Shown piece by piece: positions 6,595-12,442 of a DNA stretch of 12,442 bases. Source of the DNA: SIG578 sp964508295 (GTDB lineage Bacteria > Bacillota > Clostridia > Oscillospirales > Ruminococcaceae). The stretch is taken from contig CAZDSQ010000050.1 of NCBI GenBank assembly GCA_964508295.1, positions 1 to 12,442 of the forward strand, given 5' to 3'. Each line of letters starts with the position of its first letter. Within the stretch, counting starts at the first letter, position 1. The notes beneath the pieces are model-generated. The model saw only the letters and a list, made by a program, of their open reading frames with translations. It had not been told where the DNA came from and ran no database searches. The translations under genes and the position numbers were made by a program.

Positions 6595-7189
6595 TTTTGT
6601 ACAAACCTTTTTGGTTAATATATTCCAACACCTTTTCGGGCAAGAGATCGTTTAAAACAGCACTATTCTTTATTTTTTCTCTAATTTCGGATGATGAGAG
6701 CACCAAAACCTCAGCATCTAAAATAATTGTATTTTTGTTCTCAGGGTCGATTTTTTTCTGATACTCTTTAAGAGCGTTAAACTCCCCTATCTCGCGCGGA
6801 GCCGTGCAAAGCGTGCACATAGAGAGGATTTTTTTATATTCCCTCCAACCTTCAAAGCACAAAAACATATCTCCGCCGACTATTAAATATAGCTCGTCGC
6901 TGGGATAAATCTTTTTTAAAGATGAAATTGTGTTGACAGTATAGCTTTTTCCGCTCATATTAAGCTCAATATCACTTATCTCTACAAAAGAATGGTCCTC
7001 AAAAGCGAGCTTGAGCATATTAACTCTGTCAAAGCTGCTTACCACGTTATCAGCAGCCTTATGCGGAGGAATGTTTGTGGGAATAACAATAATCTTATCA
7101 AGGCCAAGCTCCTTATGGTAAAGCTCAGCAAGATGGATATGTCCGTTATGAACAGGGTTAAATGTTCCTCCGAAAACTCCGATTTTCAT
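6587..7189 (-). CDS. nadD: Nicotinate-nucleotide adenylyltransferase
   Basis: NadD transfers AMP from ATP to nicotinate mononucleotide to give deamido-NAD, the penultimate step of NAD synthesis in the cytoplasm. The 200-residue protein opens with the nucleotidyltransferase motif GGTFNPVHNGH (7-17). It continues with PPHK (41-44), the KSYTVNT strand (81-87), VGGDMF (104-109) with Trp115, and the C-terminal ATP-binding motif SSSEIR (165-170), followed by the usual LLPEKVLEYINQKGLY. Length is normal. ATG at 7189 is preceded by AAGGTGATC (7192-7200), an almost full complement of the 16S 3' end, which overlaps the yhbY stop; the gap is 9 nt. It overlaps yqeK by 8 nt. Nothing is missing or unusual. 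Confidence 0.97.
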   Translation of the reverse strand: MKIGVFGGTFNPVHNGHIHLAELYHKELGLDKIIVIPTNIPPHKAADNVVSSFDRVNMLKLAFEDHSFVEISDIELNMSGKSYTVNTISSLKKIYPSDELYLIVGGDMFLCFEGWREYKKILSMCTLCTAPREIGEFNALKEYQKKIDPENKNTIILDAEVLVLSSSEIREKIKNSAVLNDLLPEKVLEYINQKGLYKND

Positions 7190-7198
7190 TAGATCACC

Positions 7199-7495
7199 TT
7201 ATTTCAGACACTTATCGTAGTTAGGTGTTTTAGGATTTCGGCGGAAAAGAACAAGCTTATTGCCTATAACCTGCACAGGCTCGCTGTTAGTTTGTCCCGC
7301 AAGCAGCTCAGCAACCTCTCTTGCGGTGTATTCGCAGTTTTCAAGAACCTTAATTTTAATCAGCTCTCTTGCAACAAGCGCATCCTCAACCTGCTTAATA
7401 AGGGTGTCGCTTATTCCGCCTTTTCCTACCTGCATAATTGTATCGATCTGATTTGCGCAGGCTCTCAAAGCTGCGCGCTGTTTACTTGTCAGCAT
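7199..7495 (-). CDS. yhbY: YhbY-family RNA-binding protein (CRM domain)
   Basis: This 98-residue CRM-domain protein is a counterpart of Bacillus YqeI and E. coli YhbY, which associates with pre-50S ribosomal particles. It is therefore likely to help ribosome assembly. The whole chain is one CRM domain: MLTSKQRAALRACANQ at the start, the GKGGIS loop (24-29) that contacts RNA, the helix ALVARELIKIKVL (39-51) and the strand VQVIGNKLVLFRR (74-86). Length is typical. ATG at 7495 has AAGGAAG about six bases upstream, overlapping the rdgB stop; the gap to rdgB is 11 nt. Its place directly before nadD, yqeK and rsfS is the conserved Firmicute order. Confidence 0.95.
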   Translation of the reverse strand: MLTSKQRAALRACANQIDTIMQVGKGGISDTLIKQVEDALVARELIKIKVLENCEYTAREVAELLAGQTNSEPVQVIGNKLVLFRRNPKTPNYDKCLK

Positions 7496-7506
7496 ATATA
7501 TCTTCC

Positions 7507-8094
7507 TTACTTTAAATAACTCTTCAATTCTTCTACAAACTTTTTAAGTGCAACGCCTCTATGGCTTATCTCGTCCTTTTCAGCGTCGCTGATCTCGGCA
7601 AGACTTCTGTCATCAACCATAAAGATCGGGTCATAACCAAAGCCGTTTCCGCCCTTAGACTCGTAGCCCATTTTGCCCTCGCATCTTCCCTCGGTTTCGA
7701 TTACATCTCCGTTGGGGAAAATGCAACAAATAGCACAAACATAACGAGCAGTTCTTTTTTCATCAGGAACGTCCTTGAGTCTGTCAAGAATTATCGCATT
7801 CTTTTCGGTATAAGGGGTATCCTCACCTAAGAAACGCGACGAATATATTCCGGGGCCGCCGTCAAAGGCATCAATGCAAATTCCCGAATCGTCCGCAATG
7901 GCAACGCAGTTTCCTACGCGGCTGACCGACTCAGCTTTTAATTTTGCGTTCTCAGCAAAGCTAGCTCCGTTTTCAACTACTTCAACATCAAGACCTGCAT
8001 CTCTTTGGGATACAACTTCGACACCGAGAGGCTCTAAAATTCTTTTAAATTCGGTAACCTTATGGTTGTTATGTGTTGCAATTACAAATTTCAA
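7507..8094 (-). CDS. rdgB: dITP/XTP pyrophosphatase (non-canonical purine NTP pyrophosphatase)
   Basis: RdgB/HAM1 enzymes hydrolyse dITP, ITP and XTP to monophosphate and pyrophosphate, keeping deaminated purines out of DNA and RNA. From the preferred start the protein has 195 residues, which is normal. Visible motifs are the opening IATHNNHKVTEF, the ENAKLKA helix, the catalytic ADDSGICIDAFDGGPGIYS region, GNGFGYDPIF and the C-terminal SHRGVAL, all in family order. The frame also has a GTG at 8103 overlapping the ftsY stop by 4 nt. However, GGAGAG (8103-8108) then lies directly against that codon, whereas it is eight bases before the TTG at 8094. The TTG start also gives the usual N-terminus MKFVIAT. 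The function is secure; the start is a reasoned choice. Confidence 0.94.
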   Translation of the reverse strand: MKFVIATHNNHKVTEFKRILEPLGVEVVSQRDAGLDVEVVENGASFAENAKLKAESVSRVGNCVAIADDSGICIDAFDGGPGIYSSRFLGEDTPYTEKNAIILDRLKDVPDEKRTARYVCAICCIFPNGDVIETEGRCEGKMGYESKGGNGFGYDPIFMVDDRSLAEISDAEKDEISHRGVALKKFVEELKSYLK

Positions 8095-8099
8095 AAAAC

Positions 8100-9008
8100 T
8101 CACTCTCCAAAAATCGCCTCGGCAAACATTTCAGGGTCAAACTCCTGTAGATCGTCCGCCTGCTCGCCTACGCCGATATATCTTACGGGAATATCAAGCT
8201 CATTTTTAATGGAAATAACAACACCGCCCTTAGCAGTACCGTCAAGCTTGGTAAGAATAATACCCGAAATTCCCGCAGCTTCTTTAAAGATTTTGGCTTG
8301 GTTTACGGCATTTTGACCGGTTGTAGCATCAAGAACGAGCAGAACCTCGGTTTTAACCTCGCCCATTTCTCTTTGGATCACTCTTGAGATTTTGTTAAGC
8401 TCATCCATAAGGTTTTTCTTGTTGTGAAGTCTGCCTGCAGTATCGCAAAGAACAATATCATAATCCTTGGCTTTTGCCGACGAAATTGCATCGTAAACAA
8501 CTGATGCAGGGTCAGCACCCTCAAACGATGTTACAATATCTGCGCCGCTTCTTTCAGCCCACATCGAAAGCTGCTCCACAGCCGCCGCTCTGAATGTATC
8601 AGCCGCAGCAAGAAGGACCTTTTTGCCCTCTTTGACGTAATTTGAGGCAAGTTTTCCGATAGTTGTGGTTTTTCCAACACCATTTACGCCGATTACAAGC
8701 ACAACAGTCGGTTTCTGGCTTAAATCAAGCGGAACAAACTCACCAAGAATTTGGGAAATAATTGCTTTTATTTCGCTTTTTATCTCATGCGGGTCTTTTA
8801 TGCCCTTTTCTTTTATTCTGACTCTGAGCTGAGCAATAATATTTTGAGATGTCGCTACGCCTATATCAGAAAGAATAAGCACCTCTTCAAGCTCGTCAAG
8901 CAGATCTTCGTCAACCTTCGTAAACGAATTGATGATACTGTCAATGGAGCTTCGCATACCTGCTCTGGTTTTAGCAAGACCACTCTTAATTTTCTCAAAT
9001 AAACGCAT
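8100..9008 (-). CDS. ftsY: Signal recognition particle receptor FtsY
   Basis: FtsY is the membrane-associated GTPase that docks with the SRP protein Ffh and delivers ribosomes making membrane proteins to the translocon. From the start chosen here it has 302 residues: an NG-type protein with an amphipathic basic N-terminus (MRLFEKIKSGLAKTRAGM), no long acidic A domain, an N-domain helical bundle to about 95, and the G domain. Motifs visible are GVNGVGKTT (107-115), DTFRAAA (137-143), DTAGR (189-193), TKLDG (253-257) and the closing GVGEQADDLQEFDP (279-292). The ATG at 9008 has GAGGTGA (9013-9019) four bases upstream. An in-frame ATG at 9035 would add nine residues, but it lies inside a hairpin and lacks a good site. 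It follows smc by 41 nt, the conserved smc-ftsY pair. Confidence 0.97.
   Translation of the reverse strand: MRLFEKIKSGLAKTRAGMRSSIDSIINSFTKVDEDLLDELEEVLILSDIGVATSQNIIAQLRVRIKEKGIKDPHEIKSEIKAIISQILGEFVPLDLSQKPTVVLVIGVNGVGKTTTIGKLASNYVKEGKKVLLAAADTFRAAAVEQLSMWAERSGADIVTSFEGADPASVVYDAISSAKAKDYDIVLCDTAGRLHNKKNLMDELNKISRVIQREMGEVKTEVLLVLDATTGQNAVNQAKIFKEAAGISGIILTKLDGTAKGGVVISIKNELDIPVRYIGVGEQADDLQEFDPEMFAEAIFGE
8103..8108 (-). promoter_or_regulatory. Shine-Dalgarno site that decides the rdgB start
   Basis: GGAGAG on the minus strand sits inside the last codons of ftsY. It is 8 nt from the TTG at 8094 but 0 nt from the GTG at 8103. The spacing therefore favours the TTG, despite TTG being the weaker start codon. 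Confidence 0.65.
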
Positions 9009-9025
9009 TTTTTCACCTCTGACTA

Positions 9026-9047
9026 TGTAAAGCAAAGTAGCTTTACA
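9026..9047 (-). repeat. Perfect inverted repeat between smc and ftsY
   Basis: TGTAAAGC (9040-9047 on the minus strand) and GCTTTACA (9026-9033) form a perfect 8-bp stem with a 6-nt loop, starting three bases after the smc stop. The bases that follow (TAGTCAGAGG) are not a T run, so it is not a standard terminator. The ftsY Shine-Dalgarno begins seven bases after the stem. It may be an mRNA processing or stabilising hairpin, or a binding site; the sequence does not say which. Confidence 0.7.
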
Positions 9048-9049
9048 GC

Positions 9050-12000
9050 TTAATTATCGCTTTTAATACCAAGCTTACTCTCAACCTCGCTAAGATCCAT
9101 TTCAAGAAGCTTAGAAACACCCTTTTCCTGCATGGTAATACCGTAAAGTCTGTCGGCTTCCTCCATACTACCGCGTCTATGAGTAATCATAATAAACTGG
9201 GTGTTATCACTTACTTTTCTAAGATATTTAGCATATTTCTGAACGTTAACCTCGTCAAGAGCTGCCTCGATCTCGTCAAGGAAGCAGAACGGAGCAGGCT
9301 TAACCTTGAGAATAGAGAGATAAATTGCAATAGCAATAAATGACTGCTCACCGCCAGAAAGCTCAACAAGGTTTTTAATTATCTTGCCCGGAGGCTGAAC
9401 AAAAATTTCAATTCCCGATTCAAGAATGTTTTCGGGGTCTGTAAGATTAAGGGTTGCTTTACCGCCGCCGAATAACTCAACAAAAATCTTGGAGAAGTTA
9501 TCGCGGATTTCAGAGAAGCTCTTGATAAACATATCCTTCATCTGAGCGGTAAGGTCATTGATAAGCTTAAGAATCTCTTCCCTTGACTTTTCAACGTCCT
9601 CAAGCTGAGCCTTTAAGAACTCATATCTCTCGGAAACCTCTTTATATTCCTCAATAGCATCAACGTTGATTGCACCGAGGGCTCTGATTTTTGATTTTAA
9701 CTGGCTGAGTTGCGACTGAGCCTCGGTTATGCTCTCAATGGGCTCTGCAATAGCTTCTGCCTGAGCTCTGTCAAGCTCGTATTCGGTATAAAGCTTAAAG
9801 ATAAGGTTATCATGCTCTTTCTGAATAGAAATTTGGCGTTCTTCAAGTCTTGTGATCTCACCTGTGAGCTTTTCTCTCTCATCAAACTGAGAACGCTCAT
9901 TTTTACGAATTTCGTCGATTTTCTGCTCGCACTCGCCTCTCTTCTCGGTCATAAGTGCGATGGTCTGATCGCATTTTGCATTGGATTCAACAAGTGCAAC
10001 TCTTGCGTTTTCAGCCTCGACAATTTTGTTTTTTAGCTCTTCATTTGCATTAACAAGCTCGTTTTTCTGCTGGTTAAGAGCTTCTGCACGCCTTGCGGCC
10101 TCTTCATTTTCAGCATTTAATCGCAGAATTTCAGAAGAAATAGTCTCAATATCCTTTTTAAGAGCAAGGATTTTAAATTTAAGGTCTGTGCTCTTTTGGG
10201 AAAGCTCTTCAGCCTTAACAGATGTATCTGTCTGCCCGCCGCTGAGCTCTGCAATTCTTGTTTCGGCGTTTTCTTTTGCCTTCTTGCTATCGACAAGCCT
10301 TGTTTCAAGCTCTCTTGCCTGAATATCAAGAGCAGTAATCTTACCTGCGCACTCCATTTTTTCAGCGTCAAGCTGGTCGAGCGCAGCTTCAATTTCTTCA
10401 ATAGAAAGGTCAAGCCTTTTCTGCTCTGCAGAATACTTGATCTTATCCTCGGACAACACAGAAAGCTCTGCCTTTGCGCCAGATAGATATGCCTCTGCAG
10501 AAGAAAGCTGCTCGTTTACAGCGGCAAACTCTTCTTCAAACTGCTTAATCTGATTTTGGATATTTTCGTTCTCCTTGGAAAGCTTTTCAATCTCAAATTT
10601 TCTTGTAAGAACGCCGGTTTTTGATGCGGCGGAACCACCTGTCAGCGAGCCGCCTGCATTGATAACCTGTCCGTCAAGAGTAACTGCCTTAAAGCGATAG
10701 CCAAACTTCTTAGCAAGTGCTGTTGCATTGTCGAGATTATCTACAAAAGCAATTCTTCCAAGCAGCCACTTAACAATTTCAGCGTATTTAGCATCATATT
10801 TAACGATTTCATTACCTGCGCCGATAAAGCCATGGCAGTTAGAAAGTCCCTGCTCATTTAAGGTTTTGCCCTTGATGGTTTCAATGGGTAGGAAGGTTGC
10901 TCTACCTGCATTTTCTCTTTTAAGTGAATTGATCGCATTTTTTGCATTTTCTTCGGTTTCAACAACTATGTTCTGCATTGCAGCGCCAAGCGCAGTTTCG
11001 ATAGCAAGAGCGTACTTTGCATCAACGGTAAGAATTTGCGAAACAGTTCCGACAATTCCCTTTAATGAACCCCTTTTTCCCTCAGAAACGACTCTTTTAA
11101 CACTTCCTGAAAAACCTTCAAGGTTGTTTTCAAGCTCGGTTAAAAGCTTAATTCTGTGGTTATTATGCTCAAGGTTTCTTGTAGCGTCATCAATTTTCTT
11201 TTGAATTGCTTCTTTCTTGGAAACAACCGACTGATATTTAAGCTCGTAACCCTTAAGGGTGTTATTGATTTTATTAGCCTCATCCTCGCCCTTTTGCAGC
11301 ACCGCACGGCAGGCGTGGCTTTCCTTTTGAAGCTCAGCAAGCTGCTCTTCCCTGCGCTCAATAGACTCCTCGATGGTTGCAATACGGCTTGAAAGCTCAG
11401 TTTTATTGTTGCCAAGAGCAGAAACTGCAACAGTATCTCTTGTAATCTGAATATTAAAAGAAACAAGGTCGGCTTGCAGTTTATCGAGTTCTGTTTTATA
11501 GTTTTCGGTAAGTCCTGTTAACTTTTCAAGTTCTAAATCAATTTGATTACTTTCTTCTTCAAGCTTTGCAAGTTCTTCCTCGGATTTCTTTACAGCCTCA
11601 TTCTTTTCGTCCGACTGCGCAGAAAGAGCGCAACCGCTATCGCTAAGCTGGGCAAGCTCGCCTTCTAAAAGCGCAATTGTATCATTATTATGCAGAATAT
11701 CGTTTTCGAAAACTGCTTTTTGCTGCTTAAGCTCAGCGTCCTTTTCTTCGTTTGTCTGCTTCTGAGCTCTCTGAGCCTCAATTTCAGCAAGGTAATTCTG
11801 CGAATCACGGTCAATCTGCTCAATAAAGGCATCAACCTTATCAAGAGTGTTCATAATATTTTCTCTTGAAGTGTTAAGAGCTGTCAGTTTATATTCAAGG
11901 TCGCGAAGTTTTTCTCCAGACTGCTCCAAGGTTTTAACCCAGAGAGAAACCTCGATCTTTCTCTTTTCGTCAGCAAGAACAAGATATTTCTTTGCCTTTT

Positions 12001-12442
12001 CTGACTGAATTCTAAGTGGCTCAACTCTGCCCTCAAGTTCGGCAAGAATGTCTTTAAGACGCAGAACGTTATCCTGCGCCTGCATAAGCCTTTTTTCTGC
12101 CTCGTTTTTACGGTAACGGAACTTAGATATTCCTGCCGCTTCCTCGAAGATCTCACGGCGGTCATCACTTTTAGCCGAAACAATGTCGGCAATTTTACCC
12201 TGACCAACGATAGAATATCCGTCACGTCCAAGACCTGTATCCATAAAAAGCTCACGGATATCCTTAAGACGAACAGCCTGGCGGTTTATCATATATTCAC
12301 TTTCGCCGCTACGATAGTATTTTCTTGTAACGATGACCTCGTCACTGTCATATTTAAGGGTTTTATCAGTATTATCAAGTACAAGAGAAACCTCAGCAAA
12401 ACCGAGAGATTTTCTGCTCTCAGTTCCCGAAAAAATAACGTC
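9050..12442 (-). CDS. smc: Chromosome segregation protein SMC (5' end beyond window edge)
   Basis: SMC is the ATPase of the SMC-ScpAB condensin, which loops and organises the chromosome for segregation. The frame is open from the window edge (DVIFSGTESRKSLGFAEVSL) to the TAA at 9050-9052, giving 1130 residues. About the first 50-60 residues, with Walker A, lie outside. In order, numbered from the edge: the N-terminal head with YRSGESEYMINR and the Q-loop GLGRDGYSIVGQGKI (about 71-85), a long coiled coil, the hinge at about 442-606 (bases 10625-11119) with GGSLTGGS, a returning coiled coil, and the C-terminal head. That head holds the signature LSGGEQ (9344-9361) and Walker B FCFLDEIEAALDE (about 9260-9300). 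An internal ATG at 12292 is not the start, since conserved head sequence continues upstream of it. It is probably preceded by rnc outside the window, as in many Firmicutes. Confidence 0.98.
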   Translation of the reverse strand, partial: DVIFSGTESRKSLGFAEVSLVLDNTDKTLKYDSDEVIVTRKYYRSGESEYMINRQAVRLKDIRELFMDTGLGRDGYSIVGQGKIADIVSAKSDDRREIFEEAAGISKFRYRKNEAEKRLMQAQDNVLRLKDILAELEGRVEPLRIQSEKAKKYLVLADEKRKIEVSLWVKTLEQSGEKLRDLEYKLTALNTSRENIMNTLDKVDAFIEQIDRDSQNYLAEIEAQRAQKQTNEEKDAELKQQKAVFENDILHNNDTIALLEGELAQLSDSGCALSAQSDEKNEAVKKSEEELAKLEEESNQIDLELEKLTGLTENYKTELDKLQADLVSFNIQITRDTVAVSALGNNKTELSSRIATIEESIERREEQLAELQKESHACRAVLQKGEDEANKINNTLKGYELKYQSVVSKKEAIQKKIDDATRNLEHNNHRIKLLTELENNLEGFSGSVKRVVSEGKRGSLKGIVGTVSQILTVDAKYALAIETALGAAMQNIVVETEENAKNAINSLKRENAGRATFLPIETIKGKTLNEQGLSNCHGFIGAGNEIVKYDAKYAEIVKWLLGRIAFVDNLDNATALAKKFGYRFKAVTLDGQVINAGGSLTGGSAASKTGVLTRKFEIEKLSKENENIQNQIKQFEEEFAAVNEQLSSAEAYLSGAKAELSVLSEDKIKYSAEQKRLDLSIEEIEAALDQLDAEKMECAGKITALDIQARELETRLVDSKKAKENAETRIAELSGGQTDTSVKAEELSQKSTDLKFKILALKKDIETISSEILRLNAENEEAARRAEALNQQKNELVNANEELKNKIVEAENARVALVESNAKCDQTIALMTEKRGECEQKIDEIRKNERSQFDEREKLTGEITRLEERQISIQKEHDNLIFKLYTEYELDRAQAEAIAEPIESITEAQSQLSQLKSKIRALGAINVDAIEEYKEVSERYEFLKAQLEDVEKSREEILKLINDLTAQMKDMFIKSFSEIRDNFSKIFVELFGGGKATLNLTDPENILESGIEIFVQPPGKIIKNLVELSGGEQSFIAIAIYLSILKVKPAPFCFLDEIEAALDEVNVQKYAKYLRKVSDNTQFIMITHRRGSMEEADRLYGITMQEKGVSKLLEMDLSEVESKLGIKSDN

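Noticed and set aside
9009..9035. Longer ftsY start at the ATG at 9035
   Set aside because: The codon lies in the loop and stem region of the junction hairpin. The ATG at 9008 has a strong, well-spaced GAGGTGA and gives the usual FtsY N-terminus.
10728..11204. Plus-strand open frame of 158 codons opposite smc
   Set aside because: It lies wholly antisense to the SMC hinge and coiled coil, has low-complexity Ser/Leu-rich content typical of an antisense shadow, and shows no family motif.
11884..12255. Alternative minus-strand frame of 123 codons inside smc
   Set aside because: It overlaps the conserved SMC head and coiled coil in another frame and has no motif or ribosome-binding context of its own.
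1..12442. Search for CRISPR arrays, transposases, phage genes, toxin-antitoxin pairs, tRNAs and riboswitches
   Set aside because: None is visible. The window is packed with conserved housekeeping genes on one strand, and the longest gap is 122 bases.

Overview
This is a compact block of bacterial housekeeping genes, all transcribed from the minus strand, so transcription runs from base 12442 toward base 1. Coding density is very high: the longest stretch without a gene is 122 bases (3125-3246). Gene content and order, Shine-Dalgarno sequences of the GGAGG/AGGTGAT type, AT-leaning base composition and sigma-A-type promoters point to a Firmicute of class Clostridia. An Oscillospiraceae/Ruminococcaceae-like gut clostridium is my best guess. 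This is inference from gene families and synteny, not a database match. No mobile element, CRISPR array, tRNA, rRNA, phage gene or defence gene is visible.

In transcription order, the first unit is smc (5' end outside the window), ftsY, rdgB, yhbY, nadD, yqeK, rsfS and leuS. Spacings range from an 8-nt overlap to 41 nt, so it reads as one long operon. It joins chromosome organisation (SMC), membrane targeting (FtsY), nucleotide-pool cleaning (RdgB), NAD synthesis (NadD), dinucleotide alarmone hydrolysis (YqeK), ribosome assembly and silencing (YhbY, RsfS) and leucine charging (LeuRS). The yhbY-nadD-yqeK-rsfS core matches the Bacillus yqeI-nadD-yqeK-yqeL cluster.

The second unit is rpsU (ribosomal protein bS21). 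It has its own exact-consensus promoter (TTGACA, 17 nt, TATAAT), a leader of about 65 nt with a GC-rich hairpin touching the Shine-Dalgarno sequence, and an intrinsic terminator. Directly behind that terminator lie yqeG (HAD phosphatase), an endonuclease IV-like TIM-barrel gene and an M24B aminopeptidase gene, packed 1-2 nt apart. Only 26 nt separate the terminator from yqeG, so these three are probably fed by read-through. The last gene, efp (elongation factor P, cut by the window edge), has a plausible promoter of its own and follows the aminopeptidase gene as in Bacillus (yqhT-efp).

Several starts needed correction. yqeG begins at 2873, not inside the rpsU terminator. ftsY begins at 9008 and rdgB probably at a TTG at 8094. 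The aminopeptidase starts with TTG and leuS with GTG. I see no previously undescribed system here. The points most worth a second look are the rpsU leader and terminator arrangement, the perfect hairpin between smc and ftsY, and an altered metal-ligand position in the endonuclease IV-like protein.
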